Positions 1 through 6,995 of a stretch of 12,884 nt of DNA are shown here, piece after piece. The stretch is taken from contig JAMFRX010000337.1 in NCBI GenBank assembly GCA_026224995.1, positions 1 to 12,884 of the forward strand, in the 5' to 3' direction. The number at the start of each line of letters is the position of its first letter. Within the stretch, counting starts at the first letter, position 1. The notes beneath the pieces are model-generated. The model was given only the letters and a program-made list of their open reading frames with translations. It searched no databases and was not told the DNA's origin. Source of the stretch: Puia dinghuensis. GTDB lineage: Bacteria > Bacteroidota > Bacteroidia > Chitinophagales > Chitinophagaceae. The position numbers and the translations under genes were made by a program.

Positions 1-1
1 C

Positions 2-787
2 ACGGGCATCACCGAGCAGACGATGGTCGGGATGGCTGCGGGGCTGGCTTTGCGGGGGCGGATCCCCGTGGTCCATGCGCTGGCGCCTTTCCTTACGATG
101 CGGGCTTTTGAATTCATCCGAACGGATGTAGGCATCGCGCATCTGCCGGTGAAGCTCAGCGGCTATATACCCGGTTTTCTTTCGGATGGCAACGGGCCTA
201 CGCACCAGAGCATCGAAGACGTGGCCATCATGCGGGGTATACCGGGAATGGAAGTCTATTGTCCTGCCGATGAAGACGACCTGGTCCGCATGCTGCCATC
301 TATCTGGAGCTCGCCGGCGCCAGCCTATGTGCGCATCAACCATAAGCAAGGGAAATATAGTCACGCGCCGTTTCAGCCGGGCAAGGCAGAGATTGTTGCT
401 TCAGGCAAGGATGTGACCCTGCTGGTCTACGGATTCCTGTTTGCCAATGCGCTGGAGGCAAAGGCGCTGCTGGAGAAAGAGGGGCTCTCGGTGGGGCTGA
501 TAAATATGCGGTCGTTGAAGCCGGTAGATGAGGATGCTGTTATTGCTGCGGCTGTCGGTTCTTCTCACCTGGTGACGATCGAGGATCATCTGCAGACCGG
601 GGGGCTTTATTCGATCGTAGCCGAGATTTTGTTGCGGCGCCGGATGATGGCGAATGTGACCTCTCTTTCGCTGGGTGAGCGCTGGTTCAGGCCGGGGCTG
701 CTGGAGCAGGTGCTGGAGGCGGAAGGGTTCACCCCGGCGAAGATCGCGGCAAGGATAAAACACGCTAATACATTACTATATGCCTAA
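2..787 (+). CDS. Transketolase C-terminal subunit (Pyr + C domains), 5'-truncated by window edge
   Basis: The reading frame is open from base 2 (261 codons), so the real start lies upstream of the window. The first visible residues, TGITEQ, match the conserved Pyr-domain segment that carries the catalytic glutamate contacting the thiamine ring in transketolase and DXS. A Pyr-domain body follows (THQSIEDVAIMRGIPGM, then a CPAD segment), and then the transketolase C domain with TIEDH and TGGLYS near residues 195-205. The size and domain content fit the small half of a split transketolase; its TPP-binding N-terminal partner should be encoded just upstream, though this cannot be seen. Such enzymes move two-carbon ketol units between sugar phosphates. 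The stop overlaps the next start by 8 bp, so the two are translationally coupled. In this context it probably builds a sugar precursor rather than serving central metabolism. The family is clear; the substrate is unknown. Confidence 0.9.
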   Translation, partial: TGITEQTMVGMAAGLALRGRIPVVHALAPFLTMRAFEFIRTDVGIAHLPVKLSGYIPGFLSDGNGPTHQSIEDVAIMRGIPGMEVYCPADEDDLVRMLPSIWSSPAPAYVRINHKQGKYSHAPFQPGKAEIVASGKDVTLLVYGFLFANALEAKALLEKEGLSVGLINMRSLKPVDEDAVIAAAVGSSHLVTIEDHLQTGGLYSIVAEILLRRRMMANVTSLSLGERWFRPGLLEQVLEAEGFTPAKIAARIKHANTLLYA

Positions 788-2120
788 TATCATTGCCTTC
801 AACGAAGACTATCCCGTGGTGACCGTTTCCGATGCGCTCTACGGCCGGGCCCGGTCCATTATGACGCCCGTGACGCAGACGTTGGCTAAGGGACCCGGCC
901 AGTATGTCAACGGCGTAGCGCCCAAATACCTGAAGAAGGGGAAAGGTGCGCACGTTTGGGATGTCGACGGTAACGAGTACCTGGATTACAACATGGCGAT
1001 AGGGCCGTTGTCCCTGGGCTATGCCTATCCCCGGGTTGACGAGGCTATTGTCGCCCAGCTCAGGGACGGTATCACCTTCTCCATGATGCACGAGCTGGAA
1101 GTCGAGCTGGCCGAGCTTGTCCACCGGGTGATCCCGAATGCCGAGTCCATCCGCATCAGCAAGACCGGGGCGGATGTCACCAGCGCCGCTGTGCGGGTAG
1201 CCAGGGCCTATACAGGCAGGAGCAAGGTGCTGTGCTGCGGGTATCATGGCTGGCATGACTGGTATATTTCCGTTACCAGCAGGAATGCCGGCATCCCTGA
1301 TGCTGTGCGGGATCTGAGCAGTACGTTCGAATACAATGATCTGGCCTCCGTGAAAGCGGGCCTCGATGAAGATACCGCCTGCGTGATCCTGGAGCCATTT
1401 GTGTTCGAGGCGCCCAGGGACAATTTCCTGCAGGAGCTAAAGGCGTTGTGTGAGGCCAACGGTACGCTGCTCATCTTCGACGAGATGTGGACGGGCTTCC
1501 GGATCGCCGTGGGCGGCGCCCAGGAATACTTTGGCGTGGTACCCGATCTGGCCTGTTATTCGAAGGCATTTGCCAACGGCATGCCCATCTCCCTGCTCAC
1601 CGGACGGCGGGATATCATGCGGCTCTTCGAGGAAGAGGTCTTCTTCTTCACCACCTTCGGCGGCGAGGCGCTCTCGCTGGCGGCGGCGGTAGCCACGATC
1701 CGGGAGATGATAGAAAAAAACGTCCCCGCCTATCTCGCCGAAAAAGGGAAAAGGCTTAAGGACGGCTACAATACCCTGGCCAAGGAACTGGGCGTCGATG
1801 GCTTTACGAGGTGTACGGGCTATGACTGCCGTAGCCTGGTGAGCTTTGATGCTGTCGCCGGCAATCCGCTGGAGCTGAAATCTTTTGTCCAGCAGGAGCT
1901 GATAAAGAAGGGTATCCTTTGGTCGGGCTTCCATAACATGAGCTTCAGCCATACCGATGCGGATGTAGACTATACGCTCGAGGCTTACCGGGAGGTGCTG
2001 GAGATGCTCAAGGAGGCGGTAGCTGCAGGCGATGTGGCTGCGCGGCTGAAGGGCAAGCCCGTGGAGGCGGTATTCAGGAAGGTGAGCAATTTCAACATGA
2101 AGCCAGCGGCTGCTAAATAA
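780..2120 (+). CDS. Class III PLP aminotransferase, glutamate-1-semialdehyde aminomutase-like
   Basis: This 446-residue protein has the class III aminotransferase fold: WDVDGNEYLDYNMAIGPLSLG at the N-terminus, the GYHGWHDWY segment of GSA-aminomutase-like enzymes, DEMWTGFR with the PLP-pyridine aspartate at about D234, and YSKAFANG with the Schiff-base lysine at about K262. FTTFGGEALSLAA follows, as in the family. It is not a plausible heme-pathway HemL: it has an extended N-terminus and lies in a sugar gene cluster. GSA-like paralogues are recurrent in surface-polysaccharide clusters, where they transaminate carbonyl groups of sugars. The start at 780 lies inside the end of the transketolase gene, and 6 bp separate its stop from the SDR gene. 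Likely role (inference): adding an amino group to an aldose or ketose intermediate of the pathway. The family is certain; the substrate is unknown. Confidence 0.92.
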   Translation: MPNIIAFNEDYPVVTVSDALYGRARSIMTPVTQTLAKGPGQYVNGVAPKYLKKGKGAHVWDVDGNEYLDYNMAIGPLSLGYAYPRVDEAIVAQLRDGITFSMMHELEVELAELVHRVIPNAESIRISKTGADVTSAAVRVARAYTGRSKVLCCGYHGWHDWYISVTSRNAGIPDAVRDLSSTFEYNDLASVKAGLDEDTACVILEPFVFEAPRDNFLQELKALCEANGTLLIFDEMWTGFRIAVGGAQEYFGVVPDLACYSKAFANGMPISLLTGRRDIMRLFEEEVFFFTTFGGEALSLAAAVATIREMIEKNVPAYLAEKGKRLKDGYNTLAKELGVDGFTRCTGYDCRSLVSFDAVAGNPLELKSFVQQELIKKGILWSGFHNMSFSHTDADVDYTLEAYREVLEMLKEAVAAGDVAARLKGKPVEAVFRKVSNFNMKPAAAK

Positions 2121-2126
2121 AAAGAG

Positions 2127-2930
2127 ATGGAGCTTTTTTCGCTGGAACATAAGGTAGCGATCGTCACCGGGGCCTGCGGGCTGCTGGGGGTGCAGCATTG
2201 CGAGGCGTTGGCGGCTGCCGGGGCGAAGGTCGTAGTCGCCGATCTCGACGAGAAGGCGGCCGCAGCGGTCGCCGGCAGGCTGGGGGAGGGGCACCTGGGA
2301 ATCGCGTTGGACGTGACGAGCGCTGCTTCGCTGGAGGCCGCCCGGCAGCGGATACTCGAAGTCTATGGGCGGATAGATGTGCTTGTCAACAATGCCGCGA
2401 TCAACGATATGTTCGAGAATCCGTTACTGGCCAGCGAGCAGAGCATGTTCGAGCATTACCCGCTGGACATGTGGGACCGATCCTGGAAGGTGAATGTAAG
2501 CGGTGTCTTTCTCTGTTCGCAGGTGCTGGGAGGGGTGATGGCCAGTCAGGGGGCCGGGAGCATCATCAATATCGCGTCCACCTATGGCATCGTTGCTCCT
2601 GACCAACGCCTCTACCGGAATGAGGCGGGCGAGCAGACCTTTTTTAAATCTCCTGCTTACCCGGTGACCAAATCGGCGGTTATCGGGTTCACGAAATTCC
2701 TGGCTGCTTACTGGGGGGCCAAAGGTGTTCGAGTGAATGTCCTGTCGCCGGGTGGCGTAGAGAACCGGCAGGATGCTTTTTTCCAGGAGAGCTATTCCCG
2801 GAAGACCTTGTTAGGCCGGATGGCGTCGCCTGCCGACTATAAGGGTGCCATCGTTTTCCTGGCCAGCGATGCCAGCGCCTATATGACGGGCGCGAATCTG
2901 GTGGTGGATGGCGGCTGGACGGCCATCTGA
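2127..2930 (+). CDS. SDR-family oxidoreductase, PtmA-like
   Basis: This is a classical short-chain dehydrogenase of 267 residues. It has a TGACGLLG nucleotide-binding turn (T14-G21), an acidic residue after the second strand (VVADLD) suggesting NAD(H) preference, an NNAAI motif, catalytic S151 (IINIAS), and Y178-x3-K182 (YPVTK). The C-terminus SAYMTGANLVVDGGW is typical of the family. The segment TYGIVAPDQRLY and the following SPAYPVTKSAVIGFTKFLAAYW resemble the subgroup annotated as flagellin-modification protein PtmA, found in nonulosonic acid and other surface-sugar clusters. This subgroup assignment rests on memory of the motif pattern. It begins 6 bp after the aminotransferase stop and has only a weak purine-rich site before the ATG. 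It probably oxidises or reduces a carbonyl on the sugar intermediate in the cytoplasm. Confidence 0.9.
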   Translation: MELFSLEHKVAIVTGACGLLGVQHCEALAAAGAKVVVADLDEKAAAAVAGRLGEGHLGIALDVTSAASLEAARQRILEVYGRIDVLVNNAAINDMFENPLLASEQSMFEHYPLDMWDRSWKVNVSGVFLCSQVLGGVMASQGAGSIINIASTYGIVAPDQRLYRNEAGEQTFFKSPAYPVTKSAVIGFTKFLAAYWGAKGVRVNVLSPGGVENRQDAFFQESYSRKTLLGRMASPADYKGAIVFLASDASAYMTGANLVVDGGWTAI

Positions 2931-2970
2931 CGGTCAACGGATGGTCAACGAACGACCAACTGAAAAGACT

Positions 2971-3471
2971 ATGAATGAAGAGCAATATAAAGCGAAGGCG
3001 GCGAAGATAAAGCTGCTGTTGACGGATGTGGATGGTGTCCTCACCGACAATGGGGTTTATTATGGCGAGAGCGGAGAGGTCCTGAAGCGGTTTTCCATCC
3101 GTGATGGGATGGGCGTAGAGCGGCTTCGCAAGCTATGCGGCATCGATACGGGCATCGTTACCGGCGAGCTTTCGCCTTCTGTGGCCCGGCGGGCGGAGAA
3201 GCTGCAGATCACGCAGCTGCATCTTGGCGTGAAAGACAAGCTTTCGCTGTTGGCAACGGTGATGGCGAGCGCGGGACTGGAGTGGGCGGAGCTGGCTTTC
3301 ATCGGCGACGATGTCAACGACTTGCAAGTGCTGGAGAAATGTGGGCTGAGCGCCTGTCCTGCCGATGCGATGGCGGCGGTCAGCGGTATCGTGCATTATC
3401 GCTGTGTGGCGAAAGGGGGGCATGGGGCTTTTAGAGAATTTGCGGAATGGCTTATTTCATTAAGAAGTTAA
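2971..3471 (+). CDS. KdsC-type HAD phosphatase (ulosonate-phosphate phosphatase)
   Basis: This 166-residue capless (C0) HAD phosphatase carries LLLTDVDGVLTDNG with nucleophile D19 and acid/base D21. It also has FSIRDGMGVERL, the IVTGELS threonine motif, the lysine in GVKDK, and FIGDDVNDL with Mg ligands D113/D114. The tail GGHGAFREF matches the KdsC segment that completes the active site of a neighbouring subunit in the tetramer. I chose the ATG at 2971 because it places the protein at normal KdsC length; an upstream in-frame ATG at 2908 would add 21 low-complexity residues and overlap the SDR gene. It lies 18 bp before the NeuB-family gene. Relatives paired this way dephosphorylate KDO-8-P or, in Bacteroides thetaiotaomicron, KDN-9-P. 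The likely role here is to remove phosphate from the NeuB product. The family is certain; the substrate is inferred. Confidence 0.9.
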   Translation: MNEEQYKAKAAKIKLLLTDVDGVLTDNGVYYGESGEVLKRFSIRDGMGVERLRKLCGIDTGIVTGELSPSVARRAEKLQITQLHLGVKDKLSLLATVMASAGLEWAELAFIGDDVNDLQVLEKCGLSACPADAMAAVSGIVHYRCVAKGGHGAFREFAEWLISLRS

Positions 3472-3489
3472 CTAATAAAACCTTTAATT

Positions 3490-4389
3490 ATGATCACCAC
3501 ATCGTTTCGTGTCAGCCCGCAGAGGAGCATCGGCGCAGGACAGCCCATTTACATCATTGCCGAGATTGGCATCAATCACAATGGGTCGCTCGACATCGCT
3601 AAAAAGCTGATCGACGAGGCGGTCGTCGCCGGCTGTGATGCCGTTAAGTTCCAGAAGCGGGTGCCGGAGCTCTGCACGCCCAAGGACCAGTGGCACCTGG
3701 AACGGGAGACGCCCTGGGGCCGGATGTCCTATATCAACTACCGGCATATGGTGGAGCTGGAATATGACGACTATGTGGCCATCGATGTCTATTGCAAGGA
3801 AAAGGGCATCGACTGGTTTGTATCCTGCTGGGATGAGGAGTCGGTGGACTTCATGGAGCAGTTCGATCCTGGGGTGTACAAATTCGCCAGCGCTTCTTTG
3901 ACGGACCATGCTCTGATCGCCAAGGTCAGGCAAACGGGAAAGCCGTATATCCTTTCTACCGGCATGTCCACCATGGATGAGATCCGGACGGCCGTCGAGA
4001 CCTTTGGTACCGACAACCTCCTGATCGCGCACTCCACTTCGGCCTATCCCTGTCCGCCGCAGGAGCTGAATCTCCGGATGATCGAGACCCTGGCCGAGCA
4101 GTATCCCGGCACGCCGATCGGCTACTCCGGTCATGAGACGGGGTTGGCTACTACCGTTGCCGCGGTCGCCATGGGCGCCTGTTTCGTAGAAAGACATTTT
4201 ACGCTCGACAGGGCCATGTGGGGTTCGGACCAGGCCGCTTCCGTAGAGCCGCAGGGCATGCAGAAGCTGGTAAGGGATATCCGGGACATCGAGCAATCGC
4301 TGGGCGACGGGGTCAAGAAAGTCTATGACAGTGAGCTCGGGGCGATGAAACGCCTGAGGAGGGCCCGGCCGGCGACCTCAACGTTATAG
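3490..4389 (+). CDS. NeuB-family ulosonic acid synthase lacking the SAF domain
   Basis: This 299-residue TIM-barrel condensing enzyme of the sialic acid synthase family would join an aldose (or aldose phosphate) with phosphoenolpyruvate. Visible motifs are AEIGINHNG (E25), DAVKFQ (K53, Q55), LSTGMST, HSTSAYPCP, GYSGHETG and ERHFTLDRAMWGSDQAAS. E25, K53 and Q55 fall at the same numbers as in Neisseria NeuB, and the two metal-ligand histidines (GYSGH and ERH) are present. The protein ends at MKRLRRARPATSTL, where canonical NeuB of about 345 residues continues into the antifreeze-like SAF domain. The SAF arginine that contacts the N-acetyl group of ManNAc is therefore missing, arguing against Neu5Ac as the product. 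GYSGHE and WGSDQ are features I associate with the KDN-9-phosphate-synthase-like subgroup, which also lacks SAF. It is directly downstream of the phosphatase. Confidence 0.9.
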   Translation: MITTSFRVSPQRSIGAGQPIYIIAEIGINHNGSLDIAKKLIDEAVVAGCDAVKFQKRVPELCTPKDQWHLERETPWGRMSYINYRHMVELEYDDYVAIDVYCKEKGIDWFVSCWDEESVDFMEQFDPGVYKFASASLTDHALIAKVRQTGKPYILSTGMSTMDEIRTAVETFGTDNLLIAHSTSAYPCPPQELNLRMIETLAEQYPGTPIGYSGHETGLATTVAAVAMGACFVERHFTLDRAMWGSDQAASVEPQGMQKLVRDIRDIEQSLGDGVKKVYDSELGAMKRLRRARPATSTL

Positions 4390-4390
4390 C

Positions 4391-5275
4391 ATGCAGACCA
4401 TTGTTTATTATACCACCGGCCTGCTGGTGCTGAGCGTTTTTATCTTCATCTGGCTGGAGCGAAAATATCCGTATACCAGGGGGATGCCCATCTTTAGAGA
4501 AGGCTTCTGGGTGGACCTTATCTGGTATACGTTTATCCAGAGCTATTTTCTGAAGATCTTTATCTTCGACTATATTATCGAGCCGTTGGACAGGGTCTGG
4601 CATCTTTCGTCACATCAGCTTATAGGTTCCTGGCCTATTGCGGTGCAGGTGCTTTTCTTCCTGGTGGTACATGATCTTTATATCTACTGGTTTCACCGGG
4701 CTCAGCATCATTCCAAACTGTTGTGGCGGACGCATGAGGCGCATCATAGCAATAAAGAAGTGGACTGGCTGGCTGGGACGCGGTCGCATGTGCTGGAGAT
4801 CATCATCAACCAGACCTTGGAATTCGCGCCGATAGTCCTGTTGGGCGCCAATCCCGTGGTAGTGCCGATAAAAGCGTTGATCGATGCGGTTTGGGGAATG
4901 TATATCCATTCGAATATAGACGTGCATTCGGGGCGGTTGCAGTACATCATCAACGGGCCCGAGATGCATCAGTGGCATCATTCCGATGACCGGGCGGTGT
5001 TCTATGCCAACTATTCCACCAAGCTTGCGATTTGGGACTGGCTGTTCGGCACGGCTTATCTACCGGGGCGGAAGAAGCCGACGGAATTTGGTCTGCCGTA
5101 TGCCTATCCAAAAGATTATTTTTTGCAGCACTGGTTTTCGGTGAAAAGGGTAGATGAACGTAAATTAGCGGAGAAATATCCGGTATTCCTGGCCTACCAT
5201 ACTTCCCGGCGGCGGTTGATGGATTGGGTGTCGCGCAGGGCACGGAATTGGCGGTATAAGGAATATAAAAGTTAG
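4391..5275 (+). CDS. Sterol desaturase / fatty acid hydroxylase family membrane protein
   Basis: This 294-residue integral membrane di-iron protein has the eight-histidine pattern of the family: H94 and H102-RAQ-H106-H107, then H115-EA-H118-H119, then H193-QW-H196-H197. Hydrophobic helices lie at about residues 4-22, 40-65, 80-103 and 140-165, followed by a basic C-terminal tail. Family members use O2 and an iron pair to hydroxylate or desaturate sterols, fatty acids, carotenoids or other lipids, so it acts at the inner membrane. It starts 1 bp after the NeuB stop, which makes co-transcription almost certain and suggests that a lipid or lipid-linked intermediate is hydroxylated in the same pathway. 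A general lipid-modifying role unrelated to the sugar genes remains possible. The family is clear; the substrate is unknown. Confidence 0.88.
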   Translation: MQTIVYYTTGLLVLSVFIFIWLERKYPYTRGMPIFREGFWVDLIWYTFIQSYFLKIFIFDYIIEPLDRVWHLSSHQLIGSWPIAVQVLFFLVVHDLYIYWFHRAQHHSKLLWRTHEAHHSNKEVDWLAGTRSHVLEIIINQTLEFAPIVLLGANPVVVPIKALIDAVWGMYIHSNIDVHSGRLQYIINGPEMHQWHHSDDRAVFYANYSTKLAIWDWLFGTAYLPGRKKPTEFGLPYAYPKDYFLQHWFSVKRVDERKLAEKYPVFLAYHTSRRRLMDWVSRRARNWRYKEYKS

Positions 5276-5277
5276 CT

Positions 5278-5643
5278 ATGGCGTGGATCTATCTCTTTGT
5301 GGGTTCGGTATTCGAGATGGCATGGACCTTCTCCCTTAGATCTATGAGCGTAAAAAAGCTAAAGGCCCTGCACTGGCGGGGCCTTTTCAGTCAGGGCTCC
5401 GACTGGGCGATCCTCTGGCCTTTTCTAGGGTATGTGGTGTTTGGCCTGGGGAATGTCTATTGCATCTCCATGGCCATGAAAGACATACCGGCGTCGACGG
5501 TGTTGGCGGTCTGGATGGGGACGGCATTGGTGGGGGTGAAGCTGGTAGAGATCTTTTACCTCAAGATGCCGTATGATGGGTGGCAGTTCCTTTATATTGG
5601 GTTTATATTGATTGGAGTAGTAGGGCTGAAGAGGATGCCCTAG
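5278..5643 (+). CDS. SMR-family small transporter (EmrE/Gdx/SugE-like)
   Basis: This 121-residue protein has four predicted membrane helices. The N-terminus WIYLFVGSVFEMAW places glutamate at position 13, the essential proton- and substrate-binding residue of SMR transporters. AMKDIPASTVLAVWMGT aligns with the helix-3 region of Gdx/SugE, and the end IGVVGLK is like Gdx. It differs from the usual 105-110 residues by an extended loop between helices 1 and 2 (about residues 26-42), which is encoded across a terminator-like palindrome (5361-5386). It begins 2 bp after the hydroxylase stop and is the last gene of the operon. SMR relatives include guanidinium exporters, drug exporters and, in ArnE/ArnF-type pairs, lipid-linked sugar flippases, so export of a pathway intermediate is possible but not shown. 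Confidence 0.85.
   Translation: MAWIYLFVGSVFEMAWTFSLRSMSVKKLKALHWRGLFSQGSDWAILWPFLGYVVFGLGNVYCISMAMKDIPASTVLAVWMGTALVGVKLVEIFYLKMPYDGWQFLYIGFILIGVVGLKRMP
5361..5387 (-). terminator. Terminator-like hairpin inside the SMR gene, best oriented for the minus strand
   Basis: Arms AAAGGCCCTGC (5361-5371) and GCGGGGCCTTT (5376-5386) pair over 11 bp with one G-U pair and a 4-base loop. On the minus strand the stem is followed by AGC and then six T residues (5352-5357). On the plus strand only four T residues follow. It could stop read-through from the convergent barrel gene, which ends about 260 bp earlier and has no terminator at its own end. It lies within coding sequence, so chance codon content is an alternative. 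Confidence 0.4.
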
Positions 5644-5646
5644 AAT

Positions 5647-6750
5647 TTAGAATGCCTCCCGCAGCTGGACGGTGAAGGCGTTGGAGTGTTTTGCGACGCC
5701 ATAGTCGACGCGCAGGTTCAGCTTTTCTTCTTTGCTCAGCGCAAAGCGCAATCCCCCGCCTCCTGTATAGTGAAATCCATTGAGCTCGAAGCTTCCCGGG
5801 GTGGAGGCCACTTGTCCCATGGCTGCGAATGCCACCATGCCGATGCGCCAGAACAAAAAACGGCGATATTCCCCCTGGTAAGCCATGAGGCATTTATCGG
5901 TATAGCGTCCGCCATAATAGCCCCGCATCATATCCGTTCCACCGAGCTCTTCCAGTTTCCGGAAGGGGGTATTGCCGAAGGTGAGGCCGCTCAGGCCCTG
6001 GATGGCCAGTACCGATCTGGGGGAGAGATAAAAGAACTTGCGAAGATCGATGCTGAGAACGGTGAAATTAAAATCACTGCCCAGGAATTTGTTGAACCAG
6101 GTGTATTGGATCTCGGCGAAGCCCCCGTGGTCGGGGCTGTAGGCGTTGTTACGGGTGTCCCAGGACAGGATGGGGCCAATGCCCGAGGTGTTGCCACCAT
6201 GACGGCCGGCGATGTTCTGCTGATCGAATAAGCCATCCGGGGGATAGCTCACGGGGCCGGTGTGCTGGTATTCGTAGGTGAGTCCAAGGTACCTATTGCC
6301 ATAGACCCGTTGGAGGAATTGCGGGTTGATGAAATACTGCTTCTGTTTGAAGCCTTCCCTTACCGCGTATTCGGTATGGTTCCCCAGGCCCCAGAAATCG
6401 TCGGGATAATAGCTATAGGAAGACTGAAAGCGGAAGATCCGGTCTTCTTTGGGGAAGTAGATGGTGGAGCTGAGCACCAGGATCAGTTGCTGCCGAAGGG
6501 TGTAGAGGCCGAGGACATTGACGTCCGAGGTTCTTACGGTGGTGTCCTGCCTGCCGGGGTGGAAAAAACGGGCGGCGATTGCTCCGAAGCCCCAGTTCGT
6601 TTCCAGCGAACGGACTGCGAACGGGAATGCCAGCAGGTTTTTCCCGGCGATAGTGGGGCGCATGGTGTCGACAGGGATATGTTCTCGTTGCCAGGCAAAG
6701 GCAGCTATGGAAAAAGATAGGAGGAACAAGGCAAAGAGACTCCGTCTCAT
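5647..6750 (-). CDS. Omp85/BamA-family outer-membrane beta-barrel protein without POTRA domains
   Basis: From the ATG at 6750 this is a 367-residue protein with a clear signal peptide (MRRSLFALFLLSFSIAAFA). Alternating aromatic and polar strands run to the last residue, phenylalanine, as in outer-membrane barrels. LGGTDMMRGYYGGRYTDKC corresponds to the RGY/VRGF-type loop-6 motif of the Omp85 (bacterial surface antigen D15) barrel. No POTRA repeats fit between the signal peptide and the first strand, so this is a barrel-only member, a form common in Bacteroidota and mostly of unknown function. The longer reading frame with a TTG start at 6777 is rejected because that codon sits inside the promoter -7 box. 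The stop lies 3 bp from the stop of the convergent SMR gene, so the 3' ends of the two transcripts probably overlap. Confidence 0.85.
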   Translation of the reverse strand: MRRSLFALFLLSFSIAAFAWQREHIPVDTMRPTIAGKNLLAFPFAVRSLETNWGFGAIAARFFHPGRQDTTVRTSDVNVLGLYTLRQQLILVLSSTIYFPKEDRIFRFQSSYSYYPDDFWGLGNHTEYAVREGFKQKQYFINPQFLQRVYGNRYLGLTYEYQHTGPVSYPPDGLFDQQNIAGRHGGNTSGIGPILSWDTRNNAYSPDHGGFAEIQYTWFNKFLGSDFNFTVLSIDLRKFFYLSPRSVLAIQGLSGLTFGNTPFRKLEELGGTDMMRGYYGGRYTDKCLMAYQGEYRRFLFWRIGMVAFAAMGQVASTPGSFELNGFHYTGGGGLRFALSKEEKLNLRVDYGVAKHSNAFTVQLREAF

Positions 6751-6774
6751 AATATAGTAAGGTGTCTTTCGCTG

Positions 6775-6806
6775 CAAAGATCAAGGAAAAGGCAGGGCAG
6801 GGCAAA
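6775..6806 (-). promoter_or_regulatory. Bacteroidota-type promoter for the outer-membrane barrel gene
   Basis: Read on the minus strand, TTTG (6806-6803) is followed after exactly 20 bp by GATCTTTG (6782-6775). That is one mismatch from the Bacteroidota sigma-ABfr consensus TTTG-N19-21-TAnnTTTG. Transcription would start near 6768, giving a leader of about 18 nt before the ATG at 6750. This placement decides the start codon of the barrel gene. Confidence 0.65.
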
Positions 6807-6995
6807 TTATCAAAATGTGACGCTGAAGATGGAAAAAATGAGGGTGTAGATCAGATTTTGGAAAGCTAATCCCAAACTGGGACGGCCGTCTTGGGGTAGG
6901 GGTTTTCCAACTATTTTATTATCAGCTAAATACGAACTGGTATGCCAATTGTTTCCACTTATACATCCCCGGCAAACGGATCTGAGGCACGGAGG

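Noticed and set aside
1437..2294. Long minus-strand open frame (285 codons) opposite the aminotransferase and SDR genes
   Set aside because: It lies wholly antisense to two well-supported genes and its translation shows no domain, signal or motif. It is a shadow of the GC-rich codon pattern.
2932..2950. Short direct repeat GGTCAACG at the end of the SDR gene
   Set aside because: Two 8-bp copies 11 bp apart in a spacer; too short to distinguish from chance and without flanking mobile-element features.
2908..2970. N-terminal extension of the HAD phosphatase from an upstream ATG
   Set aside because: It would add 21 residues without family similarity and overlap the SDR stop; the ATG at 2971 gives normal KdsC length.
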